The notes beneath the pieces are model-generated. The model ran no database searches and was not told the DNA's origin. It saw nothing but the letters and a program-made list of their open reading frames with translations. A stretch of DNA of 64,000 nucleotides from Malaciobacter molluscorum LMG 25693. GTDB taxonomy: Bacteria > Campylobacterota > Campylobacteria > Campylobacterales > Arcobacteraceae. Both the position numbers and the translations under genes were made by a program. Positions 1 through 9,600 of this stretch are shown here, one piece after another; the stretch's first letter is position 1; each line of letters begins with the position of its first letter. The stretch is taken from NCBI RefSeq assembly GCF_003544935.1, contig NZ_CP032098.1:2046001-2110000 (forward strand), written 5' to 3'.

Positions 1-1528
1 AAATACCAAACTCTTTTTCTATTTTTATTCCACTTGCTGCTGTACTAATAGAACTTAATGGCTGTCTCCATTGATGGGCTATATTACCTATCATTTCACC
101 CATCGACACCATTTTTGATTGTTGAAATATTAATTTATCTTTATTTTTTAATTCTGAAATATCTACAATATTTGTGATTTTTAATCTTTTTGAATTTAAT
201 TCAACAAATTTCCCTTGAATTAAAGCAGTAAAAACTTCTCCATTTAATTTCTTTAATTCTACTTCATAAGGTAAATTATCTTTTAATATCTTTCTTTTTA
301 CTGTTTGGATTGACGAATTTGCAATAAAATCAAAAATACTTTTATTTTTAATTTCATCTTTTGAATTTGCACCTAATAGTTTTAATGTTATATCATTTAC
401 ATCAATGCAATACTTTGTATCATGTATAATTATTGCTTCCATAGTAGAATTAAATAAAAACTCAAAACTATCTCTTGAATTTTTTAGATGTTTTTCTCTA
501 TTATTTATCTGAGTTTTCATTTTTTCAAAACTACCAATAAGTTCAGAAATCTCTTTAAAAGTAGATTTTTCTATTTTTTTATTATATTTTCCATTTGATA
601 TATCTTTTGTAGTTTCTTGAAGATAATCAAATTGCTTAAAAATATTAGTAAATAATTTAAAAACAAAATAGAGTATAAAAAGAATAAAAAGAAGTACAAC
701 AAAAAATAGGGAGATTAAAAAACCTTTTAATGTATTTAAAACTAAATCATAATTTTCTCTAATTACTATTGTCCACCCAGTTTTTTCTAATTTTGTGTAC
801 ATGCCAAAATTATTATCATTAGAATTTGAATTTTTAAACTTGGCTAAATTAAATTCACTATTTTTATTAATTAGATCATTATAAATAGAACTATTTTTTG
901 CATTAAATCTTTGATTAACTAGATTTATAGAATCTGGATTAAATATAAATATTCCATTTTGATCTAAAATTCTAATCATATGAGAATTATCATTATTTTG
1001 TAACTTTGTTATAAAGTTAGAGAAAATATCAAGCCTTAAAATAATGACTAATACTTTATTATCTTTTTTTAATGTGTAAGAAATACTAGGTTTATTATCA
1101 ACAGAAGAAAAAAATACATTTGACCATGAAGAACTTTTAAATTTATTTACAGATTTAAAATAAGTTTTATTTGAATAATCAAATCCTTTATAAATATGAT
1201 CATTACTTTTAGCATAAAAATCAATAATTCGTCCCTCTTTATTTAAAATTAATATAGAAGATATATCACTATTAAGCTCAACAACATTTTTTAATAAAGT
1301 ATCTCCTACTTTATAATTTTTAATTATATAGTTTGAAATCTTTTCTATTTTATTTAATAAATGATTTGCTTGAGATTTAACTTGTTTTATAACTTGTTGT
1401 TGAGAATGTTTTACACTATTTATTTTCATATCATTAAAACTAATAATTGATATAATACCAATTATTATTGAAACCATTATAATAGAAAAAAGAACAAGTG
1501 TAGAAATTGTATTTTTTAAACTTTTCAT
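1..1528 (-). CDS. membrane sensor histidine kinase (Cache-HAMP-PAS-HisKA), partial
   Basis: The gene runs off the left window edge; 509 N-terminal residues are visible and the ATPase domain lies outside. The order is: membrane segment (about residues 8-30), a periplasmic region of about 235 residues resembling a double Cache sensor, a second membrane segment (about 268-290), HAMP-like linker, a PAS-like domain, then the dimerization helix with the phosphoacceptor in GNIAHQWRQPLS. The ATG lies one nucleotide after the stop of the binding-protein gene upstream, so the two are probably co-translated. Inferred role: sensing a periplasmic ligand, possibly the one bound by the neighbour, and phosphorylating a response regulator not seen here. 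The kinase call is firm; the Cache assignment rests on layout. Confidence 0.88.
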   Translation of the reverse strand, partial: MKSLKNTISTLVLFSIIMVSIIIGIISIISFNDMKINSVKHSQQQVIKQVKSQANHLLNKIEKISNYIIKNYKVGDTLLKNVVELNSDISSILILNKEGRIIDFYAKSNDHIYKGFDYSNKTYFKSVNKFKSSSWSNVFFSSVDNKPSISYTLKKDNKVLVIILRLDIFSNFITKLQNNDNSHMIRILDQNGIFIFNPDSINLVNQRFNAKNSSIYNDLINKNSEFNLAKFKNSNSNDNNFGMYTKLEKTGWTIVIRENYDLVLNTLKGFLISLFFVVLLFILFILYFVFKLFTNIFKQFDYLQETTKDISNGKYNKKIEKSTFKEISELIGSFEKMKTQINNREKHLKNSRDSFEFLFNSTMEAIIIHDTKYCIDVNDITLKLLGANSKDEIKNKSIFDFIANSSIQTVKRKILKDNLPYEVELKKLNGEVFTALIQGKFVELNSKRLKITNIVDISELKNKDKLIFQQSKMVSMGEMIGNIAHQWRQPLSSISTAASGIKIEKEFGI

Positions 1529-1529
1529 A

Positions 1530-2621
1530 TTATCTCTTTAATTTAAACTCTTGATTATTTACTTCAACTAAAATATAATTCCTTTTAATATCACCATACC
1601 TATCAAACTCTATTTCTCCTTGCAATCCTTTAAATATTTTTTTAGTTAAGATATATTTTTTTATATCTTTTGCATTTGTAGAGTATCTTAACGCTTCTTT
1701 CAATATTTTAGCAGTTTCATATGCTTGAATAGATGCTGAAGATGGTTTTTCATTAAAAACTTTTATATATCTATTTTTAAATTTTAAATACTGTTTTTCT
1801 TTAGACATATTATCATAACCAGTACTAAAAAGAACACCTTCTACTGCCTTTCCACCCTCTTCTATAAATTGATAATCTTTTGCCCATCCTGAAGATGCAA
1901 TTATTTGTTTTATACGCTTTAATTTAAAAATTTGTATTAATTTTGCAGTATCTATTGAGTTTGCTATTATAAAAATAGAACTTGAGGTATCTAGTTTTTT
2001 TAATATATTATTATAATTATTTTCTAACTTGAATAAAGAGACTATTTTACCATTAAATTTATTTTCAAATGACTCTTTTAAACTTTTAATTACATTTTGA
2101 GAGTATAAATTATTTGAAGAATCATATATTATTTGCATTTTTTTATTATGATTATTAATCAAATATTTTGATAAAGGATCATACATTTTTGAATTTATTG
2201 CGGCTTGTAATCTAATAAAATTATCATCTTTTTTTGAAAAATTTTCACTACTACTATTTACTGATATTAAAAGAGTATCCTCTTTGTTTTTTAATTTATT
2301 CAATGTTATCTTAGTCATAGCACTTGTACTATTACCAATTATAATTTTAATATTACTTGATAAAAAATCATCTACTATCTTTTTTGTTTGATTTTCATCT
2401 TGATAATCATCTTTTACAACTATTTGAATATATTTATCCCCAATTTTATTATCAATCTCATCAAAGCCCAATTTAAAACCATTTAAAATATTATGACCAA
2501 TTGAAGAATATTTACCACTCAAACTTGAAATAAAGCCAATTTTTATAGTTTGTTTATTATCATTGCAAAAAAAATAAATAATTATGATTATAATAAATAT
2601 TAGAAGTATTCTTTTTTTCAT
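1530..2621 (-). CDS. branched-chain-amino-acid-type periplasmic binding protein
   Basis: This is a 363-residue exported protein of the LivJ/LivK type (Peripla_BP_6). The mature part opens with IKIGFISSLSGKYSSIG, the usual first strand of this fold, and later has GVLFSTGY and the QAYETAKIL helix. The start at 2621 is chosen because AAAGG sits 7 nt upstream; an ATG six codons earlier lacks this. The N-terminus is a long hydrophobic signal, MKKRILL then mostly Ile. No permease or ATPase genes follow; instead the gene is one nucleotide from a sensor kinase. It may therefore work as a ligand receptor for the kinase rather than in transport. Ligand unknown. Confidence 0.8.
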   Translation of the reverse strand: MKKRILLIFIIIIIIYFFCNDNKQTIKIGFISSLSGKYSSIGHNILNGFKLGFDEIDNKIGDKYIQIVVKDDYQDENQTKKIVDDFLSSNIKIIIGNSTSAMTKITLNKLKNKEDTLLISVNSSSENFSKKDDNFIRLQAAINSKMYDPLSKYLINNHNKKMQIIYDSSNNLYSQNVIKSLKESFENKFNGKIVSLFKLENNYNNILKKLDTSSSIFIIANSIDTAKLIQIFKLKRIKQIIASSGWAKDYQFIEEGGKAVEGVLFSTGYDNMSKEKQYLKFKNRYIKVFNEKPSSASIQAYETAKILKEALRYSTNAKDIKKYILTKKIFKGLQGEIEFDRYGDIKRNYILVEVNNQEFKLKR

Positions 2622-2675
2622 AATAAAACCTTTAATCATTTAAAAGTATACTCAATATTTACTAAAAGGAAATAA

Positions 2676-3242
2676 ATGCTTTGTGGTATAGATGAAGCTG
2701 GAAGAGGACCAATTGCAGGTCCTTTAGTTGTTGCAGGTGCTATCTTAAATGAACCAATAGAACAATTAAATGATTCAAAAAAATTATCAGAAAAAAAAAG
2801 AGAAGAATTATTTGAAAAAATAACTAAAACATCTACATATCATATTGTTTTTAAATCAAGTAAAGATATAGATTCTAAAGGTATAAGTCAATGCTTAAAA
2901 GAGTCTATTTTGGAAATAATGAATTCAATAAAAGCAAATGAATTTTTAATGGATGGAAATACATCTTTTGGTATTGATACATTACAACATAAAATAAAAG
3001 CAGATGCTACAATAAAAGAAGTAAGTGCAGCTTCAATATTAGCAAAAGTGAGTAGAGATAGATATATGTGTGAAATATCAAAAGATTATCCTTTATATAA
3101 TTTTGAAAAACATAAAGGTTATGGAACAAAAGCTCATGTGGAAAAAATAAGAAAATATGGTAGAAGTAAAGAACATAGATTCTCTTTTAGATTAAAAGAA
3201 TTAGGTGAAGAAAAAGGTGGAATTCAAAAAAGTTTATTTTGA
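2676..3242 (+). CDS. rnhB: ribonuclease HII
   Basis: Ribonuclease HII removes RNA from RNA-DNA hybrids, including single ribonucleotides in DNA. At 188 residues it is a normal short bacterial form. The N-terminal GIDEAGRGPIAGPLVVAG carries the first catalytic Asp-Glu pair; the later DSKKLSEKKRE and ASILAKVSRDR motifs are also family signatures. AAAAGGAAATAA just before the ATG provides a ribosome site. It is divergent from the binding-protein operon to the left across about 50 bp. Its last 9 bp overlap the end of the convergent gene on the other strand. Confidence 0.96.
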   Translation: MLCGIDEAGRGPIAGPLVVAGAILNEPIEQLNDSKKLSEKKREELFEKITKTSTYHIVFKSSKDIDSKGISQCLKESILEIMNSIKANEFLMDGNTSFGIDTLQHKIKADATIKEVSAASILAKVSRDRYMCEISKDYPLYNFEKHKGYGTKAHVEKIRKYGRSKEHRFSFRLKELGEEKGGIQKSLF

Positions 3243-3548
3243 AACTTCACCAATATATTCTTCTACAGATTTTATTTTTTGTTTGATTCTATTCTTGTGA
3301 TTTTTTCTTATATCAAAAGTAATTGTAGAATAAACTCTATTACATCCAGACTCTTCTAAGACTTTATAACAATTTCCTATCAATTCTAATGCCTCACTCA
3401 TTTTTTCAGTTTCAATTATTGTACACATTGAAGTTAATTGGTAACTATAACCACTATTTCTTATTACTTCAATAACTTTAGAAACATCTTTTGCTTTACT
3501 CTCACTTTTATCAGTTGGAAACATTGCCATTTGTACTAAAACGCTCAA
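3234..3548 (-). CDS. MTH1187-type thiamine-binding protein (DUF77)
   Basis: A 104-residue small cytoplasmic protein of the MTH1187/YkoF-like family. Recognisable features are the opening SVLVQMAMFPTDKSES, the VIEVIRNSGYSYQLTSMCTI segment and a C-terminal KIKSVEEYIG. Members of this ferredoxin-like fold are annotated as thiamine (or related pyrimidine) binding and form oligomers; the exact cellular role is not settled. A thiD gene is in the window (36348-37127) but far away, so context adds little. The gene is monocistronic and overlaps rnhB tail to tail by 9 bp. Confidence 0.8.
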   Translation of the reverse strand: MSVLVQMAMFPTDKSESKAKDVSKVIEVIRNSGYSYQLTSMCTIIETEKMSEALELIGNCYKVLEESGCNRVYSTITFDIRKNHKNRIKQKIKSVEEYIGEVSK

Positions 3549-3734
3549 AATAAATCCTTTAATTTTATATATATAGTTATATAACCTTATTTCTAATTTT
3601 TTTATTAAGTAAATAAACTAATACCAACTATTTTATAGTATCACAAATGGTTACCAATTATTTAATAAAATAGATATTCTTAAAAAAGAATTTTCTAATT
3701 TAACTTTTTAATATTTTATTTACACTAAATTTGT

Positions 3735-3740
3735 TATATT
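3735..3740 (+). promoter_or_regulatory. possible -10 element for the 113-residue gene
   Basis: TATATT lies 29 nt before the ATG of the next gene, after a T-rich stretch, as in Campylobacterota sigma-70 promoters that lack a strong -35 box. The rest of the 220-bp gap (3549-3768) is featureless AT-rich sequence. In DNA this AT-rich the match is weak evidence. Confidence 0.25.
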
Positions 3741-3768
3741 TAAGAACAATTTTAAAGGAGAGCAAATA

Positions 3769-4110
3769 ATGCAAATCGAAGTAAATGCAGAAGTAATACT
3801 TTCTCAATTAGGTTATACAAAGAATGAAAGTTCTTTAAAGCAAGCAACAGATATTATCGAAAATACAAGAGAATTCGACAAATTTGCAAAACATGTTATT
3901 TCTTTAAATGATAATTTAAAGAAAATGAATGCATATGTTGCATTATCAAACACAAATAATTATTTAAAAATCAAATGTGATGAAAATGATGCACAAGAGA
4001 TTTTAAATGAATTTCATAAATCAGTTAAAAATTGGGCAGAAAAATATAATATAGAACTTCAAAAAGTTGAAAATAAAGAAGTATATTATATTTTAGGAGT
4101 AGCTGCTTAA
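3769..4110 (+). CDS. conserved-looking hypothetical protein, 113 residues
   Basis: I do not recognise this protein. It is soluble, has no signal or membrane segment, and reads as mixed alpha/beta with charged helices, for example a QEILNEFHKSVKNWAEKYNI helix. It has a strong ribosome site (AAAGGAG, 7 nt from the ATG), a possible -10 box upstream and a perfect 15-bp terminator immediately downstream, so it looks like a real, separately expressed single gene. Length and independent expression suggest a small regulatory or binding protein, but nothing in the sequence shows a function. Confidence 0.7.
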   Translation: MQIEVNAEVILSQLGYTKNESSLKQATDIIENTREFDKFAKHVISLNDNLKKMNAYVALSNTNNYLKIKCDENDAQEILNEFHKSVKNWAEKYNIELQKVENKEVYYILGVAA

Positions 4111-4115
4111 TCTAT

Positions 4116-4149
4116 TTTTTTAGAAGTATATCTTTATACTTCTAAAAAA
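4116..4149. terminator. bidirectional intrinsic terminator
   Basis: A perfect 15-bp inverted repeat, TTTTTTAGAAGTATA and its complement, with a 4-nt TCTT loop. The A/T ends of the stem give a U-tract in both directions. It ends transcription of the 113-residue gene (+) and of msrBA (-), whose stop codon lies inside the right arm. Confidence 0.85.
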
Positions 4150-4996
4150 TCTTTTTATAATTATGACAATAAGGAATTTTTCCTGTTTTTAAATAATAAT
4201 CTTGATGATAATCTTCAGCTTTATAAAACTCTTTTGCATCATATAAAGTAGTGGCAACTTTATAGCCTTTTTCTGTTAATAAATCTAAAACTTTCATTGC
4301 TGTTTCTTTTTGTTTTAAATTTGTATAAAATATTGCAGATAGATATTGACTTCCTATATCTGGTCCTTGACCATTAACTTGCGTAAAATCATGAATTTCA
4401 AAAAAATATTTTACTAAATCTTCATATGTAATTTCACAACTATCAAATTCAACTTTTACTGTTTCTAAGTGACCTGTCATTCCAGAACAAACCATTTCAT
4501 AACTGGGATTTAAAATATCTCCACCCATATAACCAGAAACAACACTATAAACACCTGAAAGTTTAGAAAAATAGTATTCAACTCCCCAAAAACATCCTGC
4601 TGCAAAATAAGCAATACTATGATTTTTACAACATTTACTTTTACTATCAAATAAAATTGAAACAGAATTTACACAATGTCTTGTATTTTTATCAGTAAAT
4701 CCCTCACCTTCAAAAACATGACCTAAATGACCTTTACAATTTGCACAAACAATTTCCATTCTTCTTCCATCTTTATCTGGAACTCTTTGAACTGCACCTG
4801 CAATTTCATCATCAAAACTTGGCCATCCACAACCAGAAGAAAACTTACTATCTGATTTATATAAAGGTGCATTACATTTTTTACATCTGTATATACCTTC
4901 TTCATAGAAATCATTATATCTACCAGAAAAAGGTCGTTCTGTACCTCTTTGTTCTATAACATACTCTTCTTCAGGTGAAAGTTTATTGTATTGCAT
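4142..4996 (-). CDS. msrAB: fused peptide methionine sulfoxide reductase MsrB-MsrA
   Basis: One 284-residue protein repairs both stereoisomers of methionine sulfoxide. The N-terminal half is MsrB (R-form): CKKC and CANC are the zinc-binding pairs, and RHCVNSVSI holds the catalytic cysteine. The C-terminal half (from about residue 128) is MsrA (S-form), with the catalytic GCFWGVEYYF motif and the later YLSAIFY region. The domain order is B then A. No signal peptide is visible, so the enzyme is probably cytoplasmic. AGGAAAAA lies just before the ATG. It appears to be a single-gene unit. Confidence 0.95.
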   Translation of the reverse strand: MQYNKLSPEEEYVIEQRGTERPFSGRYNDFYEEGIYRCKKCNAPLYKSDSKFSSGCGWPSFDDEIAGAVQRVPDKDGRRMEIVCANCKGHLGHVFEGEGFTDKNTRHCVNSVSILFDSKSKCCKNHSIAYFAAGCFWGVEYYFSKLSGVYSVVSGYMGGDILNPSYEMVCSGMTGHLETVKVEFDSCEITYEDLVKYFFEIHDFTQVNGQGPDIGSQYLSAIFYTNLKQKETAMKVLDLLTEKGYKVATTLYDAKEFYKAEDYHQDYYLKTGKIPYCHNYKKIF

Positions 4997-5110
4997 TTTT
5001 TCCTCTATTAGTTAATTTTTAGAGTATTCTAACGGGAAAGATAAAAAATGAGAATAAATTTTCAATATAACTTTTGATTTTAATTTTTTTTAAATAATGA
5101 TAAATTAATT

Positions 5111-6292
5111 CTAAAAAATTAAAGGTAATTTTAAAATAAATTTTGCACCTTCAAATTTCTCACTTTCATATTCATAAGAACAATTTTCTACCTTTATATC
5201 ACCATCTAAAAGTTTTTGCATTATTTCTTTAGACATATAAAGTCCAATTCCAGTACCTTTTTCTTCTTTTGTTGTAAAATATGCATCAAAAATTTTTTTA
5301 TGCAACTTTTCTTCTATTCCACCAGCATTATCAATAATCTCAATATTAAGAAATTCATTTTCTTTATAACTATTTATAAATATTAATCTTTTTGTTTTTA
5401 ATTTAATTACCTCATCTCTTGCATTATTTAAAATATTTATTAATACTTGAATTAGTTCATTTTCTAAAGAAGTTATCTTTATATTCTCAAGATTTTTCAC
5501 AAGATGTATATCTTTTGCAGAAAATTGTGCTTTTACTAATTTTAAACTTTTTTCTATAACATCATCTATATAAATTGATTTGAATTTATTTCGTTTAGGA
5601 TCATAAAAACTTTTAAAATCATCTATAGTTTGAGATAAATATTTTGCAGAACTATTTATCATATTCATACTAGAAACAATATCTTCATTTGTTAAAGTAT
5701 CAAAATCCATTTTTAAAAGAATTCCAGAAGATGCAGTTGTTATTGTAGATAAAGGTTGTCTCCACTGATGAGCAATATTACCAATCATTTCTCCCATTGT
5801 TGCAAATTTACTTTGTCTTACAATGATATTTTCTTTTTTTGTAATCTCTTTTATTTTTTTATCAATTATTTCATTTAAATGCTCATTCATCTGTTTTAAT
5901 TCTTTTAATGAACTTGCTAGTTTTAAATGAAGTTGGACTCTTTTTAATAATACTTGAGGATAAAAAGGTTTTATTAAATAATCAACTGCACCTTTTTCTA
6001 AACCTTCAATAATATCTTTTTCTTCATGTTTTACAGTAAGAAATATAATTGGAATATCTTTTGTTCTATTATTTTGTTTTAATTTTTCACATACTTCATA
6101 TCCACTCATATTTGGCATTACAATATCAAGTAAAATTAAATCAAAATTATTTTCTTCTACTAAAGTTAATGCATTTTCACCACTTGTTGAATATATAACA
6201 TTAAAGTCTTTTAATATATTCATAGCAATTTGTAAATTTTTTGGATTGTCATCAACTAAAAGTATTTTATTGATATCTTTTTCATCATCCAT
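5111..6292 (-). CDS. receiver-histidine kinase (REC-HisKA-HATPase)
   Basis: A soluble 393-residue kinase with an N-terminal receiver (KILLVDDNPKN, phosphoacceptor in DLILLDIVMP), a coiled linker, an H-box (AHQWRQPLS, His near residue 175) and a C-terminal ATPase domain (DNAGGIEEK and GTGIGLYMSK). The start at 6292 is preferred because GGAG sits 6 nt upstream and the start then overlaps the previous stop by 8 nt. The gene is last of three in a phosphorelay operon. The receiver is closely similar to that of the gene just upstream, suggesting receiver duplication. No DNA-binding or enzymatic output domain is present, so phosphate probably passes on to a regulator elsewhere. Confidence 0.92.
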   Translation of the reverse strand: MDDEKDINKILLVDDNPKNLQIAMNILKDFNVIYSTSGENALTLVEENNFDLILLDIVMPNMSGYEVCEKLKQNNRTKDIPIIFLTVKHEEKDIIEGLEKGAVDYLIKPFYPQVLLKRVQLHLKLASSLKELKQMNEHLNEIIDKKIKEITKKENIIVRQSKFATMGEMIGNIAHQWRQPLSTITTASSGILLKMDFDTLTNEDIVSSMNMINSSAKYLSQTIDDFKSFYDPKRNKFKSIYIDDVIEKSLKLVKAQFSAKDIHLVKNLENIKITSLENELIQVLINILNNARDEVIKLKTKRLIFINSYKENEFLNIEIIDNAGGIEEKLHKKIFDAYFTTKEEKGTGIGLYMSKEIMQKLLDGDIKVENCSYEYESEKFEGAKFILKLPLIF

Positions 6293-6692
6293 GATATTCT
6301 CCATTCATTTCTTTAAACAATAATTTCTTATATTTAACAAAAATATTAGCTTTTGTTATTAACTCAATTGCAATAAAAGGTTTTATTACATAATCACTAC
6401 CACCAATTTCATAAGCTTCCTCAATATCTTTTGTAGAATCTTTCCCAGATAAAAATATTATAGGAATATTCATTGTTTTTTGATTTTCTTTTAATTTTTT
6501 ACAAACTTCATATCCATTTATTTCTGGCATCATAATATCAAGTAGTATCAAATCAAATTCATTTTCTAAAGCTAATTGCAATGCTTTACTACCACTTTGA
6601 GCATAAAACATCCTATGACCTTCATTTTTTAAAATATTCATTGCCATTTGAATATTTTTTGCAGTATCATCAACAATTAATATCTTACCCAT
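6285..6692 (-). CDS. single-domain response regulator
   Basis: A stand-alone CheY-like receiver of 135 residues. Acidic pocket residues are in ILIVDDTAKN, the phosphoacceptor Asp is in DLILLDIMMP, and the conserved Lys is in YVIKPF. It lies between two kinases and overlaps both by 8 nt (ATGGGTAA at the 5' end, ATGGATGA at the 3' end), which implies translational coupling. With no output domain it most likely shuttles phosphate between the hybrid kinase upstream and the receiver-kinase downstream, or binds a protein target. Confidence 0.93.
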   Translation of the reverse strand: MGKILIVDDTAKNIQMAMNILKNEGHRMFYAQSGSKALQLALENEFDLILLDIMMPEINGYEVCKKLKENQKTMNIPIIFLSGKDSTKDIEEAYEIGGSDYVIKPFIAIELITKANIFVKYKKLLFKEMNGEYHG

Positions 6693-9600
6693 TTTGACTT
6701 TCCATCTTATTTTTTATATTTTCTATCACATTTGAATAGTTATTTAACAAATAATCAACTTTTTCAATATCAAAAGAATCTATATATTTTTTTAATTCAT
6801 TTGTATATTCATTTATTACTATTAATTCAAAATCTATATTTAAATTTATTAAGTCATCACAAAAAGATTCAATTAATATAAAATCACCTTTACTTTTTAT
6901 ACTATTTAATTTAATTTCTAATTCTTCTAGTTTACGAATAAGAATAATCAATTTTTCATTTGAAATAAACTTATCATCTTTACATAGTTTTTCGATAGTA
7001 TTTGTATCAAATTTAAATTCTAAGAATTTACTTAATTCTGACAATAAATCATTTATAATTATTGGTTTACGTAAATATCCATTAAAACCATATGATTCAA
7101 CTTTTTGTAAATCTTTTCCCATAACAGAAGCAGTTAAAGCAATAATAGGGATAGATGATGTTTTTTTATTACTTTTTAATAAAGTCGTAGCCTCATATCC
7201 ATTCATTATTGGCATTCTTAAATCCATTAGAATTAAATCAATTTTATGTTTATTTATAATTTCTAGTGCCATTTTCCCATTATTTGCTAAATATAAATCA
7301 AAGTTATGACTATTTAAAATTGATTTTATTAATTTTCTATTTTCATCAACATCATCAACAATTAAAATAGATGCTTTTTCAAAAATTATTGATTCATAAT
7401 TAATTTTATCATTATAATCTTTTTCATCAACAGAACCAACATCAATATCATATAATTTAACTCTAAAAGTTGAACCTATTGCTTTTTTGCTAGAAACCTC
7501 AATTTTTCCATTCATCATCTCAACAAGTTTTGAACATATTGCTAAACCAAGTCCTGTACCACCATATTTTGCCCTATCTTGCTCACTTTGTTCAAATACA
7601 TTAAAAATATTTTTTAAATCTTTTTCATCAATTCCTACACCACTATCTATAATTTCAAAAACTAAATCAATTTTACTTTTTATACCATCTTTAAAAATAT
7701 TTTTTACATTTAATTTTATATAACCTTGTTCCGTAAATTTAATTGCATTACCAATAAGATTGAATAATACTTGTCTTAATCTAATACCATCAATAATTAT
7801 ATATTTAGGTATTGTACTATCAATATGAACTGAAAAATCGATATTCTTACTTATTAATTTAGAGTGAAATATTGATTCTACTTCTAAAATTAACTCTTTT
7901 GGATTTATTGATTCATATTTTATTTGCATTTTTCCTGCTTCAATTTTAGATAAATCTAATATATCATTAATAATAGCAATTAAAGCATTTCCACCTTTTT
8001 TTATAGAACTTAAATAATCTTTTTGAATAGGATTTGTTATCTCTTTTTCTAATAATTCTGTAAAACCTATTACAGAATTCATTGGAGTTCTTATTTCATG
8101 GCTCATATTTGCTAAAAATTCAGTTTTATGTTTTGTTGCTTCCAAAGCTCTATTTTTTGCTTCGATTAGTTCATTGTGAAGTTTTTCTATTGCTGTTATA
8201 TCATGAAAAACCGCTGTTTTCAAATCAACACTATTTTCAATAGGTGAAGCTAATACTTTAAAAATATACTCTTTTTCATTAAGAATAATTTTTACTTTAT
8301 TGTAATTGGCAGAATTATCAATAATATAATCAATCCAAAGTTTATTATCTTTATATGAAGAAATAAATTCACTATTTTCATCACCTTTATAAAATAAATC
8401 ACTTATGCAATTATATATTTTTTTAAAATCATTCAAACTATCAAATTTGAAATAATCTAAAAAAGCTTTATTTACTCTTTGTATCTCTTTTCCATTTGTT
8501 ACTACTATTATATCCATTTGAGAGTCCATAATCGAATGGATAAATTCATTTGATTTTTTTAATTCATCTTTTGCTTTTTGTGTTTGTTCTATTTGATTTT
8601 TTAATTTTGTATTTGAATAAAAGATTACTGAAATTATTATTATTGAAAATATAAGTATTTTCCAAATTAATGTATAATCAATTTTTTCTTGATACTCCAC
8701 TTGAATCCATTTTCTATAGACTCTATCAAATTCTTCTTTTGATATATTATTTAATAATTTATTCATAATAGATAATAAAATTTTATCATCTTTTCTTACA
8801 CCAAAAGAATAAGAGAAACTATACCCAGATGGACCTACTATTTTTAAATTAGATAACCCCAATTTTTTACTATAATAATCAAAAGAAGGAATATCAGTTA
8901 TAAAATAATCAATTTGCCTACTAGCTAAAGATTGTAATCCATCTTTAATACTACCAAACTCCCTTAATTTTTCTATATTAGTATAATCTTTTTTTATTTT
9001 TTCAGAAATAATATAATTATCAACAGTTCCTATTATCTTTTTATTTACAATTGAATCTATAGATTTTATATATTTATTATTAGTATTTGTTCCAATTATT
9101 ACAAAATCATTTGTAAAATAAGATGTTGTGAAATTCATATATTTAGCTCTAGAAGCTGAATATGAAATAGCATCAATTACATCAATCTTTTTAACTTTCA
9201 TTTGTTCTAAAGTCTCTAACCAATTTTTAGTTTTTATTAATTTAAAATCAATTTGAGAATTTTGATTAATAGATTTAAACAAATCAGGAATAATTCCTAC
9301 ATAATTACCATTTTTGTCATAATAAGAGAAAGGATGCCAATGTCCATCCCCAGCTATTTTTATAGGAGAGTTTTTTTTCAACCAATCTAACTCTTCTTGT
9401 GTAAAAAGATTTTTTGAATTATATAATTTTATATTTGTTGAATCAAAAATCCATTTTTTATTTATTTGTTTTCTTCTCTCTTTTGATATATGCATTAAAG
9501 CTTTTTGTATAATACTAAAAAGTATCTGCTTATCTTTTATTACTGCCATAGATAATCTTGCATTATCAAAATCAGCTTTAAATTTAACCTCAAGATTTGT

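Noticed and set aside
2562-2621. Lipoprotein signal on the LivK-type binding protein (IIYFFC)
   Set aside because: Positions before the Cys do not fit a good lipobox (Phe at -1 and -2), so I treat it as an uncertain signal peptide only.
4723-4959. Frames on both strands inside msrBA
   Set aside because: Compositionally odd, no ribosome sites, and fully inside a gene with intact catalytic motifs.
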